Origin: Geothrix limicola
GTDB taxonomy: Bacteria > Acidobacteriota > Holophagae > Holophagales > Holophagaceae
Reading direction: 5' to 3'
DNA: 64,000 nucleotides
Assembly (NCBI RefSeq): GCF_030268085.1
Contig: NZ_BSDE01000001.1
Coordinates: 1,267,990 to 1,331,989, forward strand
Part shown: positions 16,591-26,028 of the stretch, piece by piece
Layout: each line of letters starts with the position of its first letter
Numbering within the stretch: position 1 is the stretch's first letter
Translations under genes and position numbers: made by a program
The notes under the pieces: generated by a model
Database searches by the model: none
What the model saw: the letters and a program-made list of their open reading frames with translations, nothing else
What the model was told of the DNA's origin: nothing

Positions 16591-19229
16591 GTGTTGGCTT
16601 CGGCCAGCAGCGCCTTCAGGGCCCGGTAGTCGGTCTTGCCGGTCCCGAGGGTCGGGATCTGATCGATTTTGCGCACCACCCGGATGTTGTGCAGGGACGA
16701 CAGGCCCGCCGCCCGGATGACCGCGTTGGCCTCGTCCCGCGCGATGCCTGCCACCGAAAACAGGATCAGATCAGGGTTCAGTTCCTCCACCGAGGATTCG
16801 ACCGCCAGCAGGGGTTCCGTTTCATCCTCGGCCTGGAAGCGGCGCGAAAGCGCCTCCTCGATGGCCGGGAGCGAGACCATTTCGCCTCCCAGTTTCACGA
16901 AGCGTTTGAGGCGGCCCGAGAACACCAGCACGCCGCGGTCCTGATAGACCAGGTCACCCGTGCGGTACCACTGGCGGCCTTCGAAGGTCTCGAAGGGCGA
17001 ATCCACGTCGGCGTTCAGGTAGCCGGAGAACACGCTGGGACCGCGGACGAGCAGCATGCCCGGCTGACCGGGCTCGACACGGCGTCCCTTCTCCATATCC
17101 ACGATGGCCCACTCCACCGACAGCAGCGGCTTGCCGATGCTGCCCATGCGCGGGTCCTCCTCCCGATTCACTGACACCACCGGCGAACATTCGGTGATGC
17201 CGTAGCCCTCGAGCACGGTCGTCTTCGGCCAGCGCTTGGCCAGCGTGGCGTAGATCGGTTCGGGGCACTTCTCCGCCCCGGAGACAACGATGCGCAGGGA
17301 TTCCAGATGGCGATCCTCGGCCTGGCGGAGGATGCCGCCGAGGAATGTGGGCGTGCCCACCAGCAGCGTCGCGTGGTACGCCTCGATGATGCGGGCCAGC
17401 ATCCGGCCCTCGGTGGGGTTGGGATGGTAGACGACGCGCAGTCCCAGCAGCAGCGGCAGGATGGTGGTGGTGGTCAGGCCGAAGGCGTGGAAGGGCGGCA
17501 GGCAGCCCATGACCCGCTCATCCTCCCGGAAATGCAGGGCCTGTGCGGCATCGCGGATGTTCGCCAGGATGTTCCCGTGGGTCAGGGGCACGGCCTTGGG
17601 ATGACTTTCGCTGCCGCTGGTGAAGAGCACCGCGGCGGTCTCCTGCGGCTTCGCCTCCAGCAGCGTGGTCCAGTTGAAGCGGGCCCGGAAGGCGGCCTTC
17701 AGCTTCGTGGCGAGGCCAATGGTCTTGCCCACCTCGTCCAGCAGCAGCAGGCGCGGCTTCACGGCCGACAGGTCCACCCCCTGCGCATCGAGACGATTGA
17801 TCAGCGTGGAGACGGTGATGACGTGCTTGACGTCGAGAAGATCCAGGCCATATCCCATGCTGCGGGATCCGGCCGTCCAGTTCACCAGCACCGGCGTCTT
17901 GCCCGCGAAGAGCAGGGCCAGGTAGAGGATGCTCGCGCCGCCTGAGGCAGGCAGCATCAAGCCCACATGCGTCCCCTCCAGGTTCTCGAAGAGGGGCTTC
18001 AGCACCAGGATGGCGGTGAGGACATCGCGGTAGGTCTTCACGCCGCCAGTTTGATCCGCCAAGGCCACGCGCCTCGGATCGCGCTTGGCCTGCTTCAGGA
18101 ACACCTCGAGGATCGTGTCGCCTTCGGGCATGTGGATGGGCAGGTCCGTGCGGGAATGGAACCAGGCGTGGGGCACGGCCTTCAGTTCGCCCTGGCGCAG
18201 GGACACGGCGGCTCCGGTGGCCGCCAACTGCAGGTCGGCTACGGTCTGCAGGGCCGCCGGATCGCTGCAGGAATAGCCGTAGGCCCGCTGGATCCAGAGT
18301 TCCAGCTCCCGCAGGTCCATGGCATCCAGGTTCAGATCCTTCACGAGGGCCTGGGTTTCCTGGATGTCCGTGCGTCCCGTCACCGCCTGCAGGTGGCGGC
18401 GCACTGCCTCGCGCACCTGGGGAGGCACCGTGCGCGGGTTGCCCTCCACCCGGGGCCGCGGGGGCTCAGGCAGCGTGCGCGGCGCGTGATCCTTCCATAC
18501 CAGGTAGGGCACGAAGGTGCGTGGGGTGGCCCCCTCGTTCAGCCGGGTTTCCAGGGCTTGGTTCAGGGCCTGACGCCCCTCGTCGAGAGGCAGATCAGGG
18601 ACTTCCTCCAGGCTGAGCCGAACCTCCCGGCGGGGCATGAAGAAGCCCAGGTTGGCGGCGAGGTAGACGAAACTCTTGAGCAGCTCAAGACCCAGGGCAG
18701 GACGCCGTCCTGAGGCCGCGCTGAAGCGGCTCCCCCAGAGTCCGTGCAAGCGCACGAGCACCACCCGGGTGCCCGGCGCCTGCCGGAGGAGGGTCTCCAC
18801 CACGCTGTTGTCGGAAAGGTCTTCCGTCTTCTGACGCGCCAGGCGCCCGCCGGGGAACAGGATCAGGTTCCGCCCCAGGACCAGGGATCTTGAAAGGGAC
18901 ATCAATTCCGCGTGCAGCGCCTCGCGGCAGCGATCGCCGCCATTCGGGGGATAACCCGCCGGATCCGGGAGGGATCTTGCGCCCATCAACCTCCCCAGCC
19001 ACCGGAGGGGGGCCGGGGCCGCATGATCCCGCCCCGCTACGAGGAGCGGCGCGAAGCGGGGCCGCAGTTCGGACATCAACAGGAAGGGATCGACCAGCGA
19101 AGGATGGGTGGCCAGAAAGAGGATGCCGCCCCCGCCCTTGGAGGGGGATGGCTCCTTCCCTTCCCGGTGGATTCGGTACCGCAGCCGCAACAGCGGCCGA
19201 CCCAGGGCTTGGATCAAGAGTGCAATCAT
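16587..19229 (-). CDS. Fused lysophospholipid acyltransferase / ACP-like / AMP-dependent acyl ligase (Aas-like)
   Basis: An 880-residue fusion. Residues ~1-245 are a PlsC-type acyltransferase with the HX4D motif THPSLVDP (His42, Asp47) and FPGGRL. Residues ~268-340 resemble an acyl carrier protein, but the attachment site reads LNLDAMDL, with Ala303 where the phosphopantetheine serine should be. Residues ~365-880 are an adenylating enzyme with LFTSGSESHPKAVPLTHGN, LEGYGITECSPV and YRTGDLVYQDRGVLVFSGR. By analogy with E. coli Aas it may activate fatty acids and re-acylate lysophospholipid; the MFS domain of LplT fusions is absent. Confidence 0.85.
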   Translation of the reverse strand: MIALLIQALGRPLLRLRYRIHREGKEPSPSKGGGGILFLATHPSLVDPFLLMSELRPRFAPLLVAGRDHAAPAPLRWLGRLMGARSLPDPAGYPPNGGDRCREALHAELMSLSRSLVLGRNLILFPGGRLARQKTEDLSDNSVVETLLRQAPGTRVVLVRLHGLWGSRFSAASGRRPALGLELLKSFVYLAANLGFFMPRREVRLSLEEVPDLPLDEGRQALNQALETRLNEGATPRTFVPYLVWKDHAPRTLPEPPRPRVEGNPRTVPPQVREAVRRHLQAVTGRTDIQETQALVKDLNLDAMDLRELELWIQRAYGYSCSDPAALQTVADLQLAATGAAVSLRQGELKAVPHAWFHSRTDLPIHMPEGDTILEVFLKQAKRDPRRVALADQTGGVKTYRDVLTAILVLKPLFENLEGTHVGLMLPASGGASILYLALLFAGKTPVLVNWTAGSRSMGYGLDLLDVKHVITVSTLINRLDAQGVDLSAVKPRLLLLDEVGKTIGLATKLKAAFRARFNWTTLLEAKPQETAAVLFTSGSESHPKAVPLTHGNILANIRDAAQALHFREDERVMGCLPPFHAFGLTTTTILPLLLGLRVVYHPNPTEGRMLARIIEAYHATLLVGTPTFLGGILRQAEDRHLESLRIVVSGAEKCPEPIYATLAKRWPKTTVLEGYGITECSPVVSVNREEDPRMGSIGKPLLSVEWAIVDMEKGRRVEPGQPGMLLVRGPSVFSGYLNADVDSPFETFEGRQWYRTGDLVYQDRGVLVFSGRLKRFVKLGGEMVSLPAIEEALSRRFQAEDETEPLLAVESSVEELNPDLILFSVAGIARDEANAVIRAAGLSSLHNIRVVRKIDQIPTLGTGKTDYRALKALLAEANT

Positions 19230-19364
19230 CGGATATCTGAACCTGCCAATCGGGATGACGGGAGAATCCTGGATTGTACCGGGAATCCTTGGTCGGCCCT
19301 AAACCGGCCCGGTCACATCTGCGAAGATGGTTAGGGACCCTGCCGGGTTCCCTCAGAGGATTCC

Positions 19365-20096
19365 ATGACTGACGCTCCGCTGATCCGGCTCACCGACATC
19401 ACCAAGATCTACCAGATGGGCGACATGGAAGTGCGGGCCCTGGACGGCGTGTCCATGGAGATCGCCCGCGGCGAATACGTGGCCATCATGGGCCCTTCGG
19501 GTTCGGGCAAGTCCACGATGATGAACGTCATCGGCTGCCTGGACACCCCCACCACGGGCACCTACGAGCTGAACGGCAAGCTGGCTTCGGCCATGACCGA
19601 TGACAACCTCGCCCAGATCCGCAACGAGGAAATCGGCTTCGTCTTTCAGACCTTCAACCTGCTGGCGCGCACCACCTCGCTGCAGAACGTGGAGCTGCCC
19701 CTGATCTATGCCGGGAAGAGCCCTGCCGACCGCCATCAGATGGCCATGAAGGCCCTGGAGAACGTGGGCCTGGGCACCCGCAGCGACCACATGCCCAACC
19801 AGCTTTCCGGCGGCCAGCGGCAGCGCGTCGCCATCGCCCGTGCTCTGGTGAACGAGCCCTCCATCCTGCTCGCGGACGAACCCACGGGCGCCCTGGATTC
19901 CAAGACCAGCATCGAGATCATGGCCCTCTTCGAGGAGCTGTACCAGAAGGGCAACACCATCATCCTCGTCACCCACGAAGAAGACATCGCCCGCCACGCC
20001 CACCGCATCGTGAAGCTGCGCGACGGCAAGATCATCCATGACGAGCCGAACACGCCCATCACCTCCGAAGAGCACATGGCCCACTTGAGTCTCTGA
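19365..20096 (+). CDS. ABC transporter ATP-binding protein, MacB/LolD type
   Basis: A 243-residue ATPase with Walker [17 protein letters not shown]-loop FVFQTFNLL, signature [15 protein letters not shown], Walker [13 protein letters not shown] and switch His in VTHEED. Spacing and the [12 protein letters not shown] region resemble MacB/LolD ATPases, which energise lipoprotein release or mechanotransmission rather than import. AGAGGA precedes the ATG by 5 bases. No MacB-like permease or membrane-fusion gene is adjacent, so its partner must be elsewhere. Confidence 0.88.
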   Translation: MTDAPLIRLTDITKIYQMGDMEVRALDGVSMEIARGEYVAIMGPSGSGKSTMMNVIGCLDTPTTGTYELNGKLASAMTDDNLAQIRNEEIGFVFQTFNLLARTTSLQNVELPLIYAGKSPADRHQMAMKALENVGLGTRSDHMPNQLSGGQRQRVAIARALVNEPSILLADEPTGALDSKTSIEIMALFEELYQKGNTIILVTHEEDIARHAHRIVKLRDGKIIHDEPNTPITSEEHMAHLSL

Positions 20097-20151
20097 TCGG
20101 GTCGATGATCGAGATTTCGGATCTGGCCCTGACCTCCGGTAGACTCGAAGC

Positions 20152-20820
20152 ATGCAGAAGCTCGTCCAAGGCATTCATCACTTCCAGACCCAGATCTTCA
20201 GCTCCCATCAGGGACTCTTCGAGCGACTCGGCAAGGACCAGGCGCCCGAAACCCTGTTCATCACCTGCTCGGATTCGCGCATCAGCCCGAACCTGATCAC
20301 GCAGACCCAGCCCGGCGAGCTCTTCATTCTGCGCAATGTCGGCAACCTGGTGCCGCCCTACGAAAGCATGGGCGGGATGGCCGCCGGCATCGAATTCGCC
20401 GTGGCCAGCCTGCAGGTGAAGGACATCATCGTCTGCGGCCATTCCAACTGCGGCGCCATGAAGGCCCTGCTGGAACCCGAGCAGCTCGGGGAACTGCCTG
20501 CCACCAAGGCCTGGCTGGCCCATGCCCGCACGACCGAACGGATCATGTGGGAAAGCTACGGCCACCTGAAGGATCACGAGCTGCTGCACGCCACCGTCGA
20601 AGAGAACGTCCTCGTCCAGCTCGAAAACCTGCGCAGCCACCCGGCCGTGGCCAAGGCCATGTCGAACGGCATGCTGCACCTGCACGCCTGGGTCTACAAG
20701 ATCGAGACCGGTGAGGTGTTCGCCTTCGATCCGGGCCGAGGCCAGTACACCTCCGTCACGGGCAAGGACGGGTTGGCCCCGCTGAACGCGGAGCACCGCG
20801 CCACGGACCTCTCCATCTAG
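20152..20820 (+). CDS. Beta-class carbonic anhydrase
   Basis: Zinc enzyme that interconverts CO2 and bicarbonate. The 222-residue product has the beta-class ligands: Cys and catalytic Asp-Arg in TCSDSRI, and His/Cys in CGHSNCGAM. NVGNLVPPYE is also characteristic. It follows the ABC ATPase by 55 bases on the same strand. Its stop codon overlaps that of era from the opposite strand by 4 bases (CTAG). Confidence 0.93.
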   Translation: MQKLVQGIHHFQTQIFSSHQGLFERLGKDQAPETLFITCSDSRISPNLITQTQPGELFILRNVGNLVPPYESMGGMAAGIEFAVASLQVKDIIVCGHSNCGAMKALLEPEQLGELPATKAWLAHARTTERIMWESYGHLKDHELLHATVEENVLVQLENLRSHPAVAKAMSNGMLHLHAWVYKIETGEVFAFDPGRGQYTSVTGKDGLAPLNAEHRATDLSI

Positions 20821-21731
20821 ATCGACAACCGGTCCAGCCGCTCAGGCCGGTCCCGCCAGCCTTCGTCCACCTTCACGAACAGTTCGAGCCGCACGGGACG
20901 CTGGAGCAGCTTCTTCAGTTCGCGCTGGGCGCTCTGGCGGATGTCCTTGATCATCTCGCCGCCGCTGCCGAGCAGGATCTTGCGGTGGCCATCACGGTCC
21001 ACCAGGATCTGCGCTGCGATGAAGACGCCTTCGGGGCCCAGGTCCTCGGGATAGTCGGCGTGACCGGGCTCCAGCCACTGCTCGATGAGCACGGCGATGC
21101 CGTGGGGCACTTCCTCCCGCGTCTTGCGGAGCACCTTCTCGCGGATGAATTCCGAGGCGAGGGACCGCTCGGTCTGGTCCGTGAAGACCTCCTCGTCGTG
21201 GAGCCAGCCGGGCTGGGTGGCGTCGCGCTCCAGAATCGTCCAGAGCGGATCCAGGTTCAGGCCCATCTTGGCGCCGATGGGGACGATCTCCTTGAAGGGG
21301 AGCAGATCCTTGTAGGTGGCGATCTTTTCCAGCAGGCGGCCCTTCGAGAGCAGGTCGATCTTGTTCAGCAGCAGGTAGGTGGGCCGGCCCAGCTTGCGCA
21401 GGCGCTTGGCCAGGGCGTGTTCGCCGGTGCCCAGGTAGTCGTCGGCGTCCACCACCCACAGCAGCAGATCAGCCTCTTCGAGGGCCTGCTCCACGTGGGC
21501 CATCATGCGCTCGTTGAGGGCGTGCTTGGGCAGGTGGATGCCCGGCGTATCGAGGAAGGCCAGCTGCACATCGCCGCGATCCACCACGCCCAGCACGCGG
21601 GTGCGCGTGGTCTGGGGGATCTGGCTGGTGGCCGCGAGCTTCTGCCCCAGCAGGGCGTTCAGCAGGGTTGACTTGCCGGCGTTGGGAAGGCCGATGATGG
21701 CGAGGGTGGCGTGGCGGCGGGTGTCGCTCAT
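20817..21731 (-). CDS. era: GTPase Era
   Basis: Essential GTPase that binds 16S rRNA and helps 30S maturation. The 304-residue product has G1 GLPNAGKSTLLNALL, G3 DTPGIHLPKHALNERM, G4 LLNKIDLL and a C-terminal KH domain with GSGGEMIKDIRQSAQREL. Length and domain order are normal. It is preceded 27 bases upstream by lpxA on the same strand. Confidence 0.96.
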   Translation of the reverse strand: MSDTRRHATLAIIGLPNAGKSTLLNALLGQKLAATSQIPQTTRTRVLGVVDRGDVQLAFLDTPGIHLPKHALNERMMAHVEQALEEADLLLWVVDADDYLGTGEHALAKRLRKLGRPTYLLLNKIDLLSKGRLLEKIATYKDLLPFKEIVPIGAKMGLNLDPLWTILERDATQPGWLHDEEVFTDQTERSLASEFIREKVLRKTREEVPHGIAVLIEQWLEPGHADYPEDLGPEGVFIAAQILVDRDGHRKILLGSGGEMIKDIRQSAQRELKKLLQRPVRLELFVKVDEGWRDRPERLDRLSI

Positions 21732-21758
21732 GAGAGGTCGCCCATTCCAGGCCAGGCC

Positions 21759-22544
21759 CTAACCACGGTGCACGCCCCGCTTCGCTTCGCGGATGAACTT
21801 CAGGAGGTAGGCCACCTCGGCGATGTGCCCCAGTTCGGCCTCAACCTGGGTCATGGCCGCGTCCCGCAGCAGGCCCGCGTGGAAGAGCAGCCGATGGGCC
21901 TTCTTCAGCCCTTCGATCACTTCCTCGGAGAAGCCCTTTCGCTGGAGCCCGATGTTGTTCACGCCGTAGCTCTTCGTGTCCCGGGCGCCCACGGTCTTCA
22001 TGAAGGGCAGCACGTCCTGGGTGGCCACGGTGAAGCCGCCCATGAAGGCGTGATCGCCCACGCGGCAGAACTGGTGGACGGCCGAGAAGGCGCCGATGTT
22101 GCAGCCGCTTCCCACCTCGACGTGGCCCGCCAGGGTCGCCGAATTGGCGAAGATGTTCTTGTTGCCCACGTGGCAGTCGTGGGCGACGTGCGAGCCGGTC
22201 ATGAGGAAGTTGTCGTCGCCGACGGTCGTCAGGCCACCGCCGCCCTCGGTGCCGCGATGGAGGGTGCAGCCCTCGCGAAACACGTTGCGGTTCCCCACCT
22301 GAAGGCGGGTGGGCGCGCCCTTGAACTTGAGGTCCTGGGGGCCCATGCCCAGGGTGGCGTGGGGATAGATGTCGTTGTCCTCGCCCAGCTCGGTGTGGGG
22401 GCCGATGACCACGTGGCTCCGCAGCAGGGTGCGAGCGCCGATGACGGCATTGCCTTCGATGACACAGAAGGGGCCCACCACCACGCCTTCGCCCAGGCGG
22501 GCTTCGGGACTGATGACGCTGCTCGGATGGATCTGCGCGCTCAT
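21759..22544 (-). CDS. lpxA: UDP-N-acetylglucosamine acyltransferase LpxA
   Basis: First committed step of lipid A synthesis: transfers a 3-hydroxyacyl chain from ACP to UDP-GlcNAc. The 261-residue product is a left-handed beta helix built of hexapeptide repeats (IHPSSVISPEARLGEGVVVG), with the catalytic-His region (HDCHVG, ATLAGHVEVG, VHQFCRVG) and the C-terminal helical part after GLQRKGFSEE. It confirms an LPS-bearing outer membrane. Its ATG overlaps the fabZ stop by 4 bases. Confidence 0.95.
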   Translation of the reverse strand: MSAQIHPSSVISPEARLGEGVVVGPFCVIEGNAVIGARTLLRSHVVIGPHTELGEDNDIYPHATLGMGPQDLKFKGAPTRLQVGNRNVFREGCTLHRGTEGGGGLTTVGDDNFLMTGSHVAHDCHVGNKNIFANSATLAGHVEVGSGCNIGAFSAVHQFCRVGDHAFMGGFTVATQDVLPFMKTVGARDTKSYGVNNIGLQRKGFSEEVIEGLKKAHRLLFHAGLLRDAAMTQVEAELGHIAEVAYLLKFIREAKRGVHRG

Positions 22545-23011
22545 TTTCCTTCTCCCTCCGCCAGGTCCATCAGCATGGACATGAATTCCGCCTCGGCGAC
22601 CTTCTGACCGCCCACGAAGGCCTCGCCCCGCATCTTGCAGATGCGGCCTTTGAACTGGATGACCTTCACTTCCATGATCAGCTGATCGCCCGGCATCACG
22701 GGCTTGCGGAACTTCACGGCATCGATGCCCATGAAATAGATCACCTTGCGGGCGCGGTCCTCATACTCCTGCATGAGCAGGCAGCCGCCGGTCTGGGCCA
22801 TGGCCTCCACGATGTAGACGCCCGGAAACACGGGTCGGCTGGGGAAATGGCCCTGGAAGATCGCCTCGTTGAAGCTGATGTTCTTCAGCCCCCGCACCCA
22901 TTCCTTCGGCTCATAGTCGAGGATCCGATCCACCAGCAAAATGGGATAGCGGTGGGGCAGCAGGTCCATGATCCCCTGCAGATCGATCGTGCGTGGTTCC
23001 CGTTCAGACAT
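22541..23011 (-). CDS. fabZ: 3-hydroxyacyl-ACP dehydratase FabZ
   Basis: Hot-dog-fold dehydratase of fatty-acid elongation. Key motifs are LLPHRYPILLVDRI and FQGHFPSRPVFPGVYIVEAMAQ, containing the catalytic His and Glu. I chose the ATG at 23011 (156 aa), which has GGAG 5 bases upstream; a GTG two codons earlier is in frame. The fabZ-lpxA pair is a common arrangement that balances membrane fatty acid and lipid A supply; lpxD and lpxB are not here. Confidence 0.95.
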   Translation of the reverse strand: MSEREPRTIDLQGIMDLLPHRYPILLVDRILDYEPKEWVRGLKNISFNEAIFQGHFPSRPVFPGVYIVEAMAQTGGCLLMQEYEDRARKVIYFMGIDAVKFRKPVMPGDQLIMEVKVIQFKGRICKMRGEAFVGGQKVAEAEFMSMLMDLAEGEGK

Positions 23012-23060
23012 GGACACTCCAATCCTCTAGCCTAACGTCTTCAGGTCCGGGCCTCCAGTC

Positions 23061-24773
23061 TCAGGAGCGGAGCGCCGTCCGTTCGAAGACCTTGGCTTCG
23101 ATGAAGAGGTCCAGCAGGGGCCGGTCCAGGGCCCCGTCCCGGGCCTCCTCCTCCAGGATGGCCAGGCTCCGCTCCAGGGGCACGGCCCCCTTGTAGGGCC
23201 GATCCCGGGCCGTCAGGGCGTCGAACACGTCGGAGATGGCCATGGCCTTGCTCTGGACGGGAATTTCGAGGGCCCCCAGGCGGCGCGGATAGCCCTGGCC
23301 GCTGAGTCGTTCGTGGTGGGCATAGGCGATGTCGGGGATGCCCGCCAGGTCCCGGGTCCAGGGGATGCGCTCGAGGAACCGGAAGGTGTGCGTCACGTGA
23401 CTTTCGATCTCCAGGCGCTCGCCCTCCGACAGGCTGCCCTTGCGGATCCTCAAACAGGCCAGGGAGTCGGGCTCCACCACCTCGCGTCGCTCGCCGCTCC
23501 AGTGCGAGAAGGTGAGGTTTTCCAGAAGGCCCAGCCCATCGGCCACGGCCTGGGGCAGTACCGTGGGTTCGTTGCTCTGGCGGACCAGGTGGATGAGCCG
23601 TTCCGTTTCCTGCTGGCGATCCCGGATCACCTGCTCCCAGCGGGATCCTTCGAAGGCTTCGCCTCCCCGCCAGGCGCGGGACAGCAATTCCAGGGCTTCC
23701 TCCAGCTCCCGTTGGCGGAGCCGCTGCAAGATGATCTCCAGCTGGCTGGGATCCAGCTTCTTGGCCTTCACCAGCACCTGTTCGCGCACGCCCACCTTGC
23801 CGAAATCGTGCAGCAGGCTCGCGTAGCGGATCTCACGCAGCTGGCGCTCCGTGAAGAGCAGGTCGCCGTAGGTGCCGTTGGGCGTGGCGTTCACCGCCTC
23901 CGCCAGCCCCACCGTCAAATCGGCCACCCGGCCCGAATGGCCACTGGTGACGGGATCCCGGGCCTCAATGGCCGTTACAGAAGCCGCCACGAAGCCCTCG
24001 AAGAGCTGTTCGATTTCCAGGCGGAGCTGCGCGTTCTTCACGGCCACCGCGGCCTGCCCCGCGAGGCTCTGAGCCAGGCCCTGGTCCGCCGCCGAGAAGA
24101 CCCCGGCCCCGCCGGTGTCTCCATCCAGGCGGTTGAGCAGTTGCAGGATGCCCAGCACCTGGCCCTCCGTATCCTGCATGGGCACCACCAGCACCGAGGC
24201 CGTGCGGTAGCCCGCCTGCCGATCGTAGCTGTCGTTGAAGCGGTAGGGCGCCTCCTCGGGGATCCGGTAGACGTCCTGGATGTTGAGGCTCTGGCCCGTC
24301 AGCGCCACGAAGCCCGCCAGGGTCTGGTGGGAGACCGGCATGACGATGCGGTGGAAGGGCAGCTTCACCTTGGCGTTCTGCGTGTGGGCGAAGAGCAGCT
24401 CCCGGCGGTCGTCCTCGCCGTTCAGCAGGTAGATCGAGCCCGCCTCGGCCTTGAGCAGCTCCCGGGCCTTGGTGAGTATCAGGTCCAGCAGGCGATCCAG
24501 GTTCTGCTCCGACGCCAGAGCCCGGCCCACCTCGTGAAGCCGCTCCATGGACTGCCGGTCCTTCGAACGCTCCCATCCCGCCTTCATCAGGGCCAGGGCC
24601 GCGTCCGCGCCGGGCCAGATGCCGCAGGTGGCGAACAAGCCCTCCCCGGGCGACCCGACCACGACGTCCGCCGGGCCCTCGTCGACGAAATCCAGGGCTC
24701 GCCGCATCTCGCCGGCAACGCGATCCTGGAGGGTGCTACGGTGCTGTGGGGGGATGGCGACGGTGAATCGCAA
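23061..24773 (-). CDS. GAF-domain HD-GYP phosphodiesterase with a long internal insertion
   Basis: Predicted cyclic-di-GMP phosphodiesterase. Residues ~80-250 form a GAF sensor domain, then an HD-GYP domain with HSGRVA, LLHDFGKVGV (HD pair) and AYAHHERLSGQGYPRR (the GYP motif, here GQGYP). About 110 residues, rich in Glu/Arg/Leu, are inserted between the HD helix and the GSLSEGERLEIESHVTHT helix, which are normally adjacent. The first codon is TTG and the N-terminus is uncertain; an in-frame ATG at 24707 is an alternative. Divergent from the RNA methyltransferase gene. Confidence 0.85.
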   Translation of the reverse strand: MRFTVAIPPQHRSTLQDRVAGEMRRALDFVDEGPADVVVGSPGEGLFATCGIWPGADAALALMKAGWERSKDRQSMERLHEVGRALASEQNLDRLLDLILTKARELLKAEAGSIYLLNGEDDRRELLFAHTQNAKVKLPFHRIVMPVSHQTLAGFVALTGQSLNIQDVYRIPEEAPYRFNDSYDRQAGYRTASVLVVPMQDTEGQVLGILQLLNRLDGDTGGAGVFSAADQGLAQSLAGQAAVAVKNAQLRLEIEQLFEGFVAASVTAIEARDPVTSGHSGRVADLTVGLAEAVNATPNGTYGDLLFTERQLREIRYASLLHDFGKVGVREQVLVKAKKLDPSQLEIILQRLRQRELEEALELLSRAWRGGEAFEGSRWEQVIRDRQQETERLIHLVRQSNEPTVLPQAVADGLGLLENLTFSHWSGERREVVEPDSLACLRIRKGSLSEGERLEIESHVTHTFRFLERIPWTRDLAGIPDIAYAHHERLSGQGYPRRLGALEIPVQSKAMAISDVFDALTARDRPYKGAVPLERSLAILEEEARDGALDRPLLDLFIEAKVFERTALRS

Positions 24774-24801
24774 GACAGAATCAAGCTCCAGGAATCCAAA
24801 G

Positions 24802-26028
24802 GTGAAGCCAGCTTATCGGAATTCCCCGAACCGGACTGAAGGCTGGAAGGGCCCCATCGAGCGCCTCGCCTGGGGCGGCAAGGGCGTGGGCCGCTCCGAG
24901 GACGGCCGCCTGCTGCTGCTGGAAGCGCCCCTCGCCCTGTTCCCCGGCGAAGTCGTCGAGGCCCAGGTGATCTGGAAGCCCCGCCATGGCGAAGGCCGCG
25001 TCACCCGCTGGGTCACGCGCGATCCGCGCCGGACGCAGGCCGCCTGCCCCGTCGCCGAAGTCTGCGGCGGCTGCGAACTCTGGGAGGCGGGCCGCCATGC
25101 GGCCGAGCTCAAGCACCATATGGTCACGGACCTGCTGCGCCGCCAGCTCGGTGAAGACCAGCCCTGGACCTGGCATCCGGCTCCCGACTCGGCCCGCCGC
25201 CACCGCATCCAACTGCATTGGGACGGCGCGGCCCTGGGCTACTTCCGCCGCCACAGCCACGCCCTCGTGCCCGTCACGGCCTGTCCCGCCGCCGCCGATC
25301 CCCTCTCTGCCGCCATCCCGCGCCTGCAGGCGGCGCTGGAAGGCCGCGCGGTGCCGGCGCGCCCGGGCCGCTGGGAACTCTGCACCAGCACGCCCGCCGA
25401 CACGGTCTGGGCCACGGATGAGCGGGGACGCACATGGATCCTCGAGCCCGACGGCTGGCACCGCAATGAAGAACCCATCCGGCACCGCCTCGGCGAAGCC
25501 ACCCTTCGCCACGAGCCCGGCGCCTTCTTCCAGGTGAGCCCCGCCTGGGCCGCCGAGGCCTTCGGCGGACTCCTAGCCACATGGGATGTGAAGGGGCACA
25601 CGCTCTACGACCTCTACGGCGGCGTGGGCCTGTTCTCCGCCATGCTCGGCGGGCGCTTCCAGCACCGCGTCCTCGTGGAATCCGGCGAAACGGCCGTGGC
25701 CTGGGCCCGGCGCAACCTCGAGGCCGCGGGGCTTCCTGCGGAATGCGTAGTGGCCGATGTGGCGGCCTGGGTGCCCGAAGGCCTGGGCGAGCCCGCCGAC
25801 GTCATCCTGCTGGACCCGCCCCGCGCGGGCCTGGAAGCCACTCTCTGCGACCGCCTCGCGACCGCCAAGGCCAATACCCTCGTGCTCGTGGGCTGCGACG
25901 GCGCCGCCTTCTGCCGCGACGTGAAGCGCCTGGGCGCCGCATGGCAACTCGACCAGCTGGCGGTGCTCGACCTCTTCCCCCTCACGAGCCATGTGGAATG
26001 CGTGGCCCTGATGACGAGGCGCGCATGA
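24802..26028 (+). CDS. TrmA/RlmD-family SAM-dependent RNA (uracil-5-)methyltransferase
   Basis: Transfers methyl from SAM to uridine in tRNA or rRNA. It has an iron-sulfur cluster motif (Cx5CxxC in CPVAEVCGGCELW, with a fourth Cys in VTACPAAAD), the SAM-binding LYDLYGGVGLFSAMLGG, the LLDPPRAGLE motif, the catalytic Cys in VLVGCDGAAFC, and the final FPLTSHVECVAL. A short TRAM-like stretch (IERLAWGGKGVGR) begins it. I chose GTG at 24802 because AGGA lies 8 bases upstream; an ATG at 24754 is in frame but has a poor ribosome site and would overlap the divergent gene. Confidence 0.88.
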   Translation: MKPAYRNSPNRTEGWKGPIERLAWGGKGVGRSEDGRLLLLEAPLALFPGEVVEAQVIWKPRHGEGRVTRWVTRDPRRTQAACPVAEVCGGCELWEAGRHAAELKHHMVTDLLRRQLGEDQPWTWHPAPDSARRHRIQLHWDGAALGYFRRHSHALVPVTACPAAADPLSAAIPRLQAALEGRAVPARPGRWELCTSTPADTVWATDERGRTWILEPDGWHRNEEPIRHRLGEATLRHEPGAFFQVSPAWAAEAFGGLLATWDVKGHTLYDLYGGVGLFSAMLGGRFQHRVLVESGETAVAWARRNLEAAGLPAECVVADVAAWVPEGLGEPADVILLDPPRAGLEATLCDRLATAKANTLVLVGCDGAAFCRDVKRLGAAWQLDQLAVLDLFPLTSHVECVALMTRRA

